Shown one piece after another: positions 1 through 6,253 of a DNA stretch of 8,652 bases. The DNA lies in the NCBI GenBank assembly GCA_903909415.1, contig CAIVVS010000222.1:1-8652 (forward strand), read 5' to 3'. Both the position numbers and the translations under genes were made by a program. The stretch comes from an uncultured Pseudomonadota bacterium (GTDB lineage: Bacteria > Pseudomonadota > Gammaproteobacteria > Burkholderiales > SG8-39). The stretch's first letter is position 1. Each line of letters starts with the position of its first letter. The notes beneath the pieces are model-generated. The model was not told the origin of the DNA and ran no database searches. It worked only from the letters and a program-made list of their open reading frames with translations.

Positions 1-1
1 G

Positions 2-1537
2 AAGCTGTTCCTCAAGGACCTGCTGCAGTCGCGCCTGCGCGAGATCGAGCCCGGGTTCGACGCCGAGCAGCGCCTGCTGTTCAGCGAGCACCACCTGAGC
101 CACGCGGCCAGCGCCTTCTTTGCCTCGCCCTTCGAGCGCGCCGCCGTGCTCACGCTCGACGGCGTGGGCGAGTGGGCCACCACCTCGCTCGCCGTGGGCG
201 ATGGCGCGAAGCTGGAGATCAAGCGCGAGATCCACTTCCCGCACTCCATCGGCTTGCTGTATTCGGCGTTGACCTACTACACCGGCTTCAAGGTGAACTC
301 CGGCGAGTACAAGGTGATGGGCCTGGCGCCGTACGGCCGCCCGGTGTACGCGCAGACCATCCTCGACAACCTGATCGACCTCAAGCCCGACGGCTCGTTC
401 CGGCTGGACATGTCGTACTTCAACTACGCCACCGGCCTGACCATGACCAGCGAGAAATTCCACACGCTGTTCGGCGGGCCGCCGCGCAAGCCGGACGAGG
501 AACTGCTCACGCAGCGCGAGATGGACCTCGCGGCGTCGGTACAGGCGGTGACCGAGGAAGTGATGCTGCGCCTGACGCGCGATGCCGCGAAGCAGACCGG
601 CATGGAGAACCTGTGCCTGGCGGGCGGCGTGGCGCTCAACTGCGTGGCCAACGGCAAGGTGCTGCGCGACGGGCGCTTCAAGAACGTCTGGGTGCAGCCC
701 GCGGCGGGCGACGCCGGCGGCGCGCTGGGCGCGGCGCTGGCAGCCTCCTACCTGCACCTGGGCGTGCCGCGCCGCGTGAGCGGCAAGGGCGACGCGATGA
801 AGGGCTCGTACCTCGGGCCGGCGTTCGACAAGGCCGACATCGAGCGCAGGCTGGCCGCGGCCGGCGCGCGCTTCGAGGTGCTGGACGAGGCCGGGATGAT
901 CGATGCCTGCGCCAAGCTGCTGGCCGACGAACAGGCGCTGGGCTGGTTCCAGGGCCGCATGGAGTTCGGACCGCGCGCGCTGGGCGGGCGGTCCATCCTG
1001 GGCGACCCGCGCTCGCCGAAGATGCAGTCGGTGCTCAACCTCAAGGTGAAGTACCGCGAGTCATTCCGCCCGTTCGCGCCCTCGGTGCTGCGCGAGGACG
1101 TGGCCGACTGGTTCGAGCACGACAGCGACAGCCCCTACATGCTGATGGTGGCCGACGTGGTGGCGCGCCGGCGCAAGGCGATGACGGCGGAGCAGGAGGC
1201 GCTGTTCGGCATAGAGAAGCTCAACGTGCCGCGCTCGGACATCCCGGCGGTGACCCACGTGGACTACTCGGCGCGCATCCAGACCGTGCATGCCGACACC
1301 AACCCGCGCTACCACGCGCTGATCTCGCGCTTCCGGGACCTGACCGGCTGCCCGGTGCTGGTGAACACCAGCTTCAACGTGCGCGGCGAGCCCATCGTTG
1401 GCACACCCGAGGACGCGTTCCGCTGCTTCATGGGCTCGGAGATCGACGCGCTGGCCGTGGGCAACTGCCTGCTGCGCAAGGAAGCGCAGGACCCGTCGCT
1501 GAAGCTGGACTACAAGGACAGGTTCGAACTGGACTGA
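2..1537 (+). CDS. Carbamoyltransferase, NodU/TobZ family (5' end cut by the window)
   Basis: This family transfers a carbamoyl group from carbamoyl phosphate, through an adenylate intermediate, to a hydroxyl of a sugar or natural product. The frame is open from base 2, so the true start lies upstream. About 511 codons are visible; full members are usually near 550-600 residues. At bases 86-112 the frame reads EHHLSHAAS, the metal-binding His cluster of the Kae1-like N-terminal domain, followed by LTLDGVGEW with the conserved Asp. The segment GGVALNCVANGK follows at about visible residue 207. The C-terminal carbamoyltransferase domain starts near visible residue 313 (WFQGRMEFGPRALGGRSIL) and continues through FRPFAPSVL and VNTSFNVRGEPIV. 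It ends in TGA at 1535-1537, converging on galE. The acceptor cannot be read from sequence. The neighbouring galE makes a surface polysaccharide or glycolipid a reasonable guess. The family call is secure; the substrate is inference. Confidence 0.94.
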   Translation, partial: KLFLKDLLQSRLREIEPGFDAEQRLLFSEHHLSHAASAFFASPFERAAVLTLDGVGEWATTSLAVGDGAKLEIKREIHFPHSIGLLYSALTYYTGFKVNSGEYKVMGLAPYGRPVYAQTILDNLIDLKPDGSFRLDMSYFNYATGLTMTSEKFHTLFGGPPRKPDEELLTQREMDLAASVQAVTEEVMLRLTRDAAKQTGMENLCLAGGVALNCVANGKVLRDGRFKNVWVQPAAGDAGGALGAALAASYLHLGVPRRVSGKGDAMKGSYLGPAFDKADIERRLAAAGARFEVLDEAGMIDACAKLLADEQALGWFQGRMEFGPRALGGRSILGDPRSPKMQSVLNLKVKYRESFRPFAPSVLREDVADWFEHDSDSPYMLMVADVVARRRKAMTAEQEALFGIEKLNVPRSDIPAVTHVDYSARIQTVHADTNPRYHALISRFRDLTGCPVLVNTSFNVRGEPIVGTPEDAFRCFMGSEIDALAVGNCLLRKEAQDPSLKLDYKDRFELD

Positions 1538-1567
1538 GCCGGACCGGGACTGCGCTGAACCGGACCG
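1534..1567. repeat. Short imperfect direct repeat in the convergent gap
   Basis: CTGAGCCGGACCG (1534-1546) recurs as CTGAACCGGACCG (1555-1567), 12 of 13 bases alike and 21 bases apart. It overlaps the carbamoyltransferase stop codon and fills most of the 34-base space before the galE stop. No stem followed by a T run was seen, so this is not an obvious intrinsic terminator for either gene. It may be a relic of a small tandem duplication. Confidence 0.5.
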
Positions 1568-1571
1568 ACGC

Positions 1572-2609
1572 TCAGGCCCGGTACCCCGCCGGATTCGCCT
1601 GCTGCCAGCGCCATGCATCGCGGCAGATGTCGTCGATCCCCCGCTCCGCCTTCCAGCCCAGCAGGGTCTTCGCCAGCGTGGGGTCGCCGTAGCTGCTGCC
1701 CACGTCGCCGGGGCGGCGCGCGACGATCCTGTACGGCACCTTGCGCCCGCTGGCGCGCTCGAAGGCCTGCACCACGTCCAGCACGCTGTAGCCGCGCCCG
1801 GTGCCCAGGTTGAAGGTCAGCACCCCTTCTCCCTTGCCTGGGTCCTTGAGCGCGGCCAGGCCCTTGAGCGCCGCCAGGTGGCCCAGCGCCAGGTCCACCA
1901 CGTGGATGTAGTCGCGCACGCCGGTGCCGTCGGGCGTGGCGTAGTCGTTGCCGTAGATGGACAGCTCCTTCAGCTTGCCCACCGCCACCTGGCACACATA
2001 GGGCATCAGGTTGTTGGGGATGCCCTGCGGGTCCTCGCCGATCTCCCCCGAGACATGCGCGCCCACCGGGTTGAAGTAGCGCGGCAGCGCAATGCGCCAG
2101 CCGGGCTCGGAAGCCGCCAGGTCGAGCAGCACCTGCTCGATCATCTGCTTGGTGCGGCCGTAGGGGTTGGTCGCGCCCAGGCTCGCGGTCTCGGGGATGG
2201 GCACCACCTTCTGGTCGCCGTACACCGTGGCCGACGAACTGAACACCAGGGTGCGCACGCCGGCGCGCTGCATGGCCTGCGCCAGGCACACCGTGCCCCA
2301 GATGTTGTTGTCGTAGTAGGACAGCGGCAGGGACACCGACTCGCCCACCGCCTTGAGCCCGGCGAAGTGCAAGACGCCTGCGAACTGGTGCGCGCCGAAG
2401 ATGCGGTCCAGCGCCTTGGCGTCGCGGATGTCCTCGCGGTAAAAGCCCGGTCGCGTGCCGGTGATCTTCGCCACCCGGTCCAGCGCCAGCTCGTGGCTGT
2501 TGACCAGGTTGTCCATCACCACCACGCCGTAGCCGGCCTGGATCAGCTCCACGCAGGCGTGCGAGCCGATGTAGCCCGCGCCGCCGGTGACCAGGATCGT
2601 GTCTGCCAT
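1572..2609 (-). CDS. galE: UDP-glucose 4-epimerase
   Basis: Interconverts UDP-glucose and UDP-galactose in the cytoplasm with bound NAD, supplying UDP-galactose for polysaccharides. It is a 345-residue extended short-chain dehydrogenase, close to the roughly 338 of E. coli GalE. Visible motifs are the Rossmann GGAGYIGSH at residues 9-17, DNL at 33-35, SSSATVYG at 124-131 containing the catalytic Ser, and the YxxxK pair Y150/K154 in NPYGRTK. The chosen ATG reads MADTILVTGG and has GAAGG eight bases upstream. An in-frame GTG nine bases earlier overlaps that GAAGG and is unlikely. A short insertion near residues 237-248 carries a six-residue tandem duplication. The gene lies 91 bases downstream of the monooxygenase on the same strand. 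A 7-bp inverted repeat just above its ribosome-binding site and a hairpin after the monooxygenase stop hint at separate expression. No dedicated promoter was recognised. Confidence 0.96.
   Translation of the reverse strand: MADTILVTGGAGYIGSHACVELIQAGYGVVVMDNLVNSHELALDRVAKITGTRPGFYREDIRDAKALDRIFGAHQFAGVLHFAGLKAVGESVSLPLSYYDNNIWGTVCLAQAMQRAGVRTLVFSSSATVYGDQKVVPIPETASLGATNPYGRTKQMIEQVLLDLAASEPGWRIALPRYFNPVGAHVSGEIGEDPQGIPNNLMPYVCQVAVGKLKELSIYGNDYATPDGTGVRDYIHVVDLALGHLAALKGLAALKDPGKGEGVLTFNLGTGRGYSVLDVVQAFERASGRKVPYRIVARRPGDVGSSYGDPTLAKTLLGWKAERGIDDICRDAWRWQQANPAGYRA
1844..1878 (-). repeat. In-frame 18-base tandem duplication inside galE
   Basis: CCTTGAGCGCGGCCAGG (1844-1860) and CCTTGAGCGCCGCCAGG (1862-1878) match at 16 of 17 bases with a period of 18. 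Read on the minus strand they encode LAALKG followed by LAALKD, just before the conserved FNLGTG segment. E. coli GalE is shorter in this loop. The duplication keeps frame and probably only lengthens a surface loop. Confidence 0.75.
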
Positions 2610-2622
2610 GTCATGCACCTTC

Positions 2623-2640
2623 GGGGATAGCCGTATCCCC
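2623..2640 (-). promoter_or_regulatory. Perfect inverted repeat in the galE leader
   Basis: GGGGATA (2623-2629), a 4-base loop, then TATCCCC (2634-2640) form a perfect 7-bp dyad. In galE mRNA the stem would end two bases before the GAAGG ribosome-binding site. There is no following T run, so it is not a classical intrinsic terminator. It could be an mRNA structure that tunes galE translation, or an operator. The dyad is seen directly; the role is unknown. Confidence 0.4.
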
Positions 2641-2682
2641 GGAGGTTACACGCCCCTTGTTGCAGGACGCTGGCGGATCAGG

Positions 2683-2699
2683 GCCCGAGCAGCTCGGGC
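2683..2699 (-). terminator. GC hairpin directly after the monooxygenase stop (terminator-like, no U tract)
   Basis: GCCCGAG (2683-2689), loop CAG, CTCGGGC (2693-2699) make a 7-bp all-paired stem beginning one base after the TGA of the monooxygenase (2701-2703). On the minus strand it is followed by CCTGATCC, not by a T run. Intrinsic termination is therefore doubtful. It may protect the 3' end of the message or act with Rho. Confidence 0.35.
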
Positions 2700-2700
2700 G

Positions 2701-3888
2701 TCAGACGTTGATGCCCTCGTACAGCCACGCCATGCCGTTGTAGGACTGCTCGGGCGTGCGGTTGGCCAGCAGCTGGCGGCGGAAGTCCGCCGAGGCGTCG
2801 GTGGCGTGGTAGAGCTCGCCGTAGAAGCGCGCGGTGATCTGCACCCGCGTGGTCCGCAGGTAGCGCTCCTGCTGGTAGGCGAGGAAGGCGGGGTTCGGGT
2901 CGGCGTTGTCGGGCAGGGCCTTGAGGTGCTTGGCCAGGATCACCGCGTCCTCGATCGCCATGCACGCGCCCTGCGCCAGGTACTGCAGCATCGGGTGCGC
3001 GGCGTCGCCCAGCAGGGTGACGCGGCCCTTGGTCCAGTTGCGGATCGGCTCGCGGTCGCACAGCACCCACATCTTCCACTCGTCCACCATGGACAGGAAC
3101 TCCAGCACCTTGGGCTGCTGGCCCTTGAAGCGTTCGTGCAGTTCCTCGGGGTCGCCGTAAGTGTCCCAGCCTTCCTCGTAACGGTCGCTGTGGAACACCA
3201 CCACCAGGTTGTAGACCTCGCCGCGGTGCAGCGGGTAATGCACCAGGTGGGTCTTGGGGCCGGCGTGCAGCACCATGTTGTTCTCCTGCAGGTGCGCCGG
3301 CACCTTGGCCGTCGGGATCACGCCGCGGTAGGCGATGTGCCCGGACACGCGCGGCTTGGCCTCGCCCGCCACGTAAGCGCGGGTACGCGACCACAGGCCG
3401 TCCGCGCCGATGATGGCGCGGCCCTCCCAGGCCTTGCCCGCCTCGGTGTGCACCACGACGTGGTCGCCGCGGTCTTCGAAGGAAGTGATCTTGGTGCCCG
3501 GCTGAAGATTGGCCAGCGGCTGCGCCTTGACCTTGTCGATCAGCACGTTGTGCAGGTCGGCGCGGTGGATCACGCCATACGGATAGCCGAAGCGCTTGAC
3601 CATGGCCTGCCCGGCCGGCACGCGGATCAGCTGGTCGCCGTCCAGCGCGTCGCGGAAGATCAGGTTGTCCGGGAACACCGCCCAGTGCGTCATCTCCTCG
3701 GTGAGGCCGAGCACCTCGAACATCTTGAATACGTTCGGCCCGAGCTGGATGCCGGCGCCGATCTCCTTGAACTCGGTGGCCTGTTCGAACAGCACCACCG
3801 GGATGCCCTTTTGCGTGAGGGCCAGCGCGGCGGCGAATCCGCCGATGCCGCCGCCGACGATCAGGATGGGCAGGTCTTTCTTGCTCAT
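2701..3888 (-). CDS. FAD-dependent monooxygenase, probable 3-hydroxybenzoate 6-hydroxylase
   Basis: Likely hydroxylates 3-hydroxybenzoate at the para position to gentisate, using NADH, O2 and FAD in the cytoplasm. The protein has 395 residues, normal for this group-A flavoprotein family. Visible elements are the FAD-binding GGGIGG at 12-17, E35 at the end of the second strand, the DG motif GADGLWSR at 161-168, and the GD motif LLGDAAHPMLQYLAQGA at 292-308. From memory of Rhodococcus 3-hydroxybenzoate 6-hydroxylase, its active-site Tyr105, His213 and Gln301 correspond here to Y104 (GYPY), H214 (KTHLVHYP) and Q302 (HPMLQYL). All three are present, which favours this substrate over plain salicylate or 6-hydroxynicotinate. 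The start reads MSKKDLPILIVGGG and has AAGGAGGAG seven bases upstream. A longer frame reaching 3951 lacks this signal and runs into the regulator. No gentisate dioxygenase is in the window. Salicylate 1-hydroxylase is the main alternative. Confidence 0.9.
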   Translation of the reverse strand: MSKKDLPILIVGGGIGGFAAALALTQKGIPVVLFEQATEFKEIGAGIQLGPNVFKMFEVLGLTEEMTHWAVFPDNLIFRDALDGDQLIRVPAGQAMVKRFGYPYGVIHRADLHNVLIDKVKAQPLANLQPGTKITSFEDRGDHVVVHTEAGKAWEGRAIIGADGLWSRTRAYVAGEAKPRVSGHIAYRGVIPTAKVPAHLQENNMVLHAGPKTHLVHYPLHRGEVYNLVVVFHSDRYEEGWDTYGDPEELHERFKGQQPKVLEFLSMVDEWKMWVLCDREPIRNWTKGRVTLLGDAAHPMLQYLAQGACMAIEDAVILAKHLKALPDNADPNPAFLAYQQERYLRTTRVQITARFYGELYHATDASADFRRQLLANRTPEQSYNGMAWLYEGINV

Positions 3889-3893
3889 GGTTA

Positions 3894-3902
3894 CTCCTCC
3901 TT
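3894..3902 (-). promoter_or_regulatory. Strong ribosome-binding site of the monooxygenase
   Basis: The minus strand reads AAGGAGGAG, a near-perfect Shine-Dalgarno, with the core AAGGAGG seven bases before the ATG at 3888. It lies in the 37-base gap after the marR-type stop. It fixes the monooxygenase start and shows that this gene is well translated independently of its upstream neighbour. Confidence 0.85.
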
Positions 3903-3925
3903 GGCTGGTATCGGACGGCGCGCGC

Positions 3926-4399
3926 TCAGGCGGCGGCGTCCTCCTGGTCAATGATGGCGGGCGGGCCGGCGAGCTTGCGCAGCACCGCGAGGAAGGCGTC
4001 GCGCTCGGCGGCGCCCAGCGATTCGAGCAGTTTCATCTGCACGCGGTCCACCGCGGGCTTCATCGCGCGCGCCAGCGCCTCGCCCTCGGGCGTGGGAAAC
4101 AGCCGCTTGGCGCGCCGGTCGCGCACGTCCGCCGCGCGCGCGAGCAGGCCGCGCTCTTCCAGCCGGCCGATCACGCTGCCGGAGGTGGAGGCATCCATCG
4201 CGATGGACGCAGCCACCGTGCTCTGGTCCACGCCCGGATGCTGGATCACGGTCACCAGCACCGAGTACTGCACCGAGGTCAGGCCCCACTCCTTGGTCGC
4301 CTCGGCGAACAGCGCCATGTGCACCTGCTGCGCGCGACGCAGCAGGTGCCCGGGCTGCTCGTGCAGCGCGTAAGCGTCGAAGGGAGTGGTGGAGGGCAT
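3926..4399 (-). CDS. MarR-family transcriptional regulator
   Basis: A 157-residue winged-helix regulator, normal length for MarR. After an N-terminal dimerisation helix (HEQPGHLLRRAQQ) come the helix-turn-helix, roughly residues 55-80 (TVAASIAMDASTSGSVIGRL), and the wing with the family signature RDRRAKRLFPTPEG. Such proteins usually repress nearby genes until a phenolic or aromatic acid binds; MobR of Comamonas, which controls 3-hydroxybenzoate 4-hydroxylase, is a known precedent, and NicR/BpsR are others. It lies 37 bases upstream of the monooxygenase on the same strand and diverges from the chorismate cassette, so it may control both. The start at 4399 (MPSTTPF) is chosen because the recognised promoter lies inside the longer frame that reaches 4483. 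No strong Shine-Dalgarno is visible before it. The effector is inferred to be an aromatic acid. Confidence 0.92.
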   Translation of the reverse strand: MPSTTPFDAYALHEQPGHLLRRAQQVHMALFAEATKEWGLTSVQYSVLVTVIQHPGVDQSTVAASIAMDASTSGSVIGRLEERGLLARAADVRDRRAKRLFPTPEGEALARAMKPAVDRVQMKLLESLGAAERDAFLAVLRKLAGPPAIIDQEDAAA

Positions 4400-4444
4400 G
4401 GCGTCCGGGGATGTTGCAGCGCAACCTGAAATCAGGGAAAGCAC

Positions 4445-4473
4445 AGTGTACCAATTAGTTTTTACGCTTTCAA
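4445..4473 (-). promoter_or_regulatory. Sigma-70-like promoter for the marR-monooxygenase unit
   Basis: On the minus strand TTGAAA (4473-4468, 5 of 6 to the -35 consensus) is followed after exactly 17 bases by TACACT (4450-4445, 4 of 6 to the -10 consensus). Transcription would begin near 4436-4439, leaving a leader of roughly 35-40 bases before the ATG at 4399. This excludes the longer upstream start at 4483, which would lie ahead of the promoter. Confidence 0.65.
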
Positions 4474-4531
4474 TATCAGTCACTTAACCTATATCCACGC
4501 TAGATAGTATGCTTGCTTATCAATGACTTGG

Positions 4532-4562
4532 CTAGGCCTCGCCCACGCTTGGAGGCTGCTAG
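4532..4562 (+). promoter_or_regulatory. Leader hairpin that buries the only GGAGG before the FAD oxidoreductase
   Basis: CTAGGCCTC (4532-4540) can pair with GAGGC (4552-4556) and CTAG (4559-4562), giving nine base pairs with a two-base TG bulge and an 11-base loop. The 3' arm contains most of GGAGG (4551-4555), the only good Shine-Dalgarno-like sequence. That sequence sits 19 bases from the ATG at 4575, too far for normal use. Whether the stem controls translation is inference. Confidence 0.35.
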
Positions 4563-4574
4563 ACTCGCCTTCCC

Positions 4575-5930
4575 ATGACCGGCCACGACACCCAGCCCAT
4601 CCAGGAACCGGCGCGCCACACCCCGGTGCTGGCCGAAGTGGACGTACTGGTGCTGGGCGGCGGGCCGGCGGGCATCGCCGCCGCGGCCTCGGCCGCGAGC
4701 ACCGGCGCGCGCACCCTGCTGGTCGAACGCTACGGCTTCCTCGGCGGCATGGGCACGGCGGCGGGCGTCACCAACTTCTGCGGCCTGCACGCCAACGTCC
4801 ACGGCACGGTGCGGCGCGTGGTGCACGGCGTGGCCGATGAACTGCTCGCGCGCATAGCCGCACTGGGCGGGCTGAACGAGCCGCACGACATCTTCGGCAA
4901 GACGCTGGCGCAGGCCTATGACATGTCGGCCTACAAGGTCGCCGCCGACGAACTGCTCGCCTCGGCCGGCGCGACCGCGTTGTTCCATGCGCAGGCGGCC
5001 GGCGTGGCGATGGACGGCGAGCGCATCGCCGCGCTGCTGGTGGAGACCAAGTCCGGCCGGCGGGCGATCCGCGCCCGCCAGTTCATCGACTGCTCGGGCG
5101 ATGGCGACCTCGCGGCCTGGTCGGGCGCCCCGTGGGACAAGGGCGATGACGCGGGCGACCTGCTCTATCCCACGCTGATGTTCCGCGTGAACGACGTGGA
5201 CGCCGCGCGCGCGGGCAACGCGTGGAAGACCATCCCCGCGCTGATGGACGAGGCTGCGGCCAGCGGCGCCTACCGCTTCCCGCGCAAGGGCGCGATCGTG
5301 CGGCCGATGAAGAACCCGTCGGAATGGCGCGTGAACGTCACCCAGATCCGCAACGCCGAAGGCCGCGCGATGGACGGCACCGACGCGCAGCAGTTCTCCG
5401 ACGGCGAGGCCGAGGGCCGGCGCCAAGTGGGCGAGTTCGTGCGCTTCCTGCGCGAGCGCGTGCCCGGCTTCGAGCGCTGCTACGTGCACGACATCGCGAC
5501 GCAGGTGGGCATCCGCGAGACGCGCCGCGTGCGCGGCTTGGCCACGCTCACCGCGGCGGACGTACTGGGCTGCGCGGACTTCGCCGACACCATCGGCGTG
5601 AACGGCTGGCCGCTGGAGCGCCACGTGGCGGGCGACGTGCAATGGAGCTGGCCACCGATTCCGGAATCGCGCGGCTACAACCAGCTGCCCTACCGGATGC
5701 TGGTGCCGCAGAAGATCGACAACCTGCTGGTCGCCGGGCGCTGCGCGTCCATGACGTCCGAGGCGCAGTCGGCCGCGCGCGTGAGCGGCGCCTGCTTCGT
5801 GATGGGCCAGGCGGCGGGCCTGGGCGCGGCGATGGCCATCAAGGCTGGCTGCCGGCCGGCGGGGATCGACGTGCCCGCGCTGCAGGCGCAGCTGGAGCGC
5901 GACGGCGCATGGCTGGGGCGCGGGCAATGA
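4575..5930 (+). CDS. FAD-dependent oxidoreductase of the FAD_oxidored type
   Basis: A 451-residue flavoprotein related to the broad succinate dehydrogenase/ThiF-like FAD_oxidored group. The substrate is unknown. VDVLVLGGGPAGIAAA at 22-37 is the dinucleotide-binding fold, with E51 ending the second strand (LLVERYGFLGGMGTA). IDCSGDGDLAAWSGA (near residue 173) is the middle FAD contact, and IDNLLVAGRCASMTSEAQ (381-398) with the following Gly/Ala helix closes the flavin site. There is no signal peptide or membrane segment, so it should be cytoplasmic. An in-frame TAG at 4560 excludes an earlier start. ATG 4575 gives the usual short EPAR-type lead before VDVLV, yet lacks a well-spaced ribosome-binding site. 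Its TGA overlaps the next ATG (ATGA), so it should be translationally coupled to the chorismate enzymes. An oxidative or reductive step on a chorismate-derived ring is therefore plausible, but inferred only from context. Confidence 0.9.
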   Translation: MTGHDTQPIQEPARHTPVLAEVDVLVLGGGPAGIAAAASAASTGARTLLVERYGFLGGMGTAAGVTNFCGLHANVHGTVRRVVHGVADELLARIAALGGLNEPHDIFGKTLAQAYDMSAYKVAADELLASAGATALFHAQAAGVAMDGERIAALLVETKSGRRAIRARQFIDCSGDGDLAAWSGAPWDKGDDAGDLLYPTLMFRVNDVDAARAGNAWKTIPALMDEAAASGAYRFPRKGAIVRPMKNPSEWRVNVTQIRNAEGRAMDGTDAQQFSDGEAEGRRQVGEFVRFLRERVPGFERCYVHDIATQVGIRETRRVRGLATLTAADVLGCADFADTIGVNGWPLERHVAGDVQWSWPPIPESRGYNQLPYRMLVPQKIDNLLVAGRCASMTSEAQSAARVSGACFVMGQAAGLGAAMAIKAGCRPAGIDVPALQAQLERDGAWLGRGQ

Positions 5931-6253
5931 CCCGCAATGGTGTGCGACAGACGAAGCACTGCGAATCGCTGGCCGAGGTGCGCGCCGAGATCGACCAGCT
6001 GGACCGCGCCATCGTCACCCTGCTCGCCGAGCGCGGCGGCTACGTGCTGCAGGCCGCGCGCTTCAAGCACGACGCTGCCGCGGTGCACGCGCCGGATCGC
6101 GTGGAGCAGGTCGTCGCCGGCGTACGCGCGCTGGCGGGCGAACTCGGCGCGGACCCGGACGTGGTCGAGCAGGGCTATCGCGCGCTGATCCGCGCCTACA
6201 CCGAGGCCGAACTGCGCGAGCACGCCGCACTGGGCGGGAAGGCGCAGCCATGA
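5927..6253 (+). CDS. PchB/AroQ-type isochorismate-pyruvate lyase or chorismate mutase
   Basis: A 108-residue all-helical AroQ-fold protein. It resembles Pseudomonas PchB, which splits isochorismate to salicylate plus pyruvate and has weak chorismate mutase activity. The opening CESLAEVRAEIDQLDRAIV, the YVLQAARFK segment and the loop AAAVHAPDRV match PchB closely in order and spacing. By eye, the PchB catalytic residues Arg14, Arg31 and Lys42 correspond to R19, R36 and K47, all kept. PchB Gln90 corresponds to E95 in YTEAEL, a substitution also found as Glu in yeast-type mutases. Its ATG overlaps the upstream stop (ATGA), and its own TGA overlaps the next ATG in the same way, so it relies on coupling. 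Only weak G-rich sequence precedes it. The TrpE-like partner directly downstream mirrors pchB/pchA pairs and favours the lyase role, but chorismate mutase cannot be excluded. Confidence 0.9.
   Translation: MTRNGVRQTKHCESLAEVRAEIDQLDRAIVTLLAERGGYVLQAARFKHDAAAVHAPDRVEQVVAGVRALAGELGADPDVVEQGYRALIRAYTEAELREHAALGGKAQP

Larger units (their letters stand above)
4400..4574. promoter_or_regulatory. AT-rich divergent regulatory region
   Basis: This 175-base gap separates the leftward marR-type gene from the rightward FAD oxidoreductase cassette. Bases about 4430-4530 are strikingly AT-rich against the surrounding sequence, as expected for promoters and operators. GTTGC-AGC-GCAAC (4413-4425) is a short perfect dyad just upstream of the regulator start and a possible operator half-pair. 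GATA-N11-TATC (4503-4521) is a weaker one. For the rightward genes only a poor promoter was found: TTAACC (4484-4489) and TAGTAT (4505-4510) with a 15-base spacer. The rightward promoter is therefore not firmly placed and may need an activator. Confidence 0.6.

Noticed and set aside
172..1692. Plus-strand frame of 506 codons overlapping the carbamoyltransferase
   Set aside because: It is the +1 shadow of the carbamoyltransferase: Arg/Gly-rich, without motifs, and running past the gene into galE.
2701..3888. 6-hydroxynicotinate 3-monooxygenase (NicC) for the FAD monooxygenase, prompted by the NicR/BpsR-like regulator
   Set aside because: The LQYLAQGA segment and the Tyr/His/Gln set match 3-hydroxybenzoate 6-hydroxylase better, and no other nicotinate-degradation gene is present.
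2587..3954. Plus-strand frame of 455 codons opposite the monooxygenase
   Set aside because: The real gene on the other strand has FAD motifs, a strong ribosome-binding site and the correct length; this is its shadow.
4523..4840. ATG 4523 as the start of a small gene (105 codons) ahead of the FAD oxidoreductase
   Set aside because: It is out of frame with the flavoprotein, its sequence turns low-complexity where it overlaps the real gene, and no ribosome-binding site precedes it. It is kept only as a note on leader architecture.
4500..5927. Minus-strand frame of 475 codons opposite the FAD oxidoreductase
   Set aside because: It lies antisense to a flavoprotein with intact motifs; low-complexity composition and no ribosome-binding site were seen.
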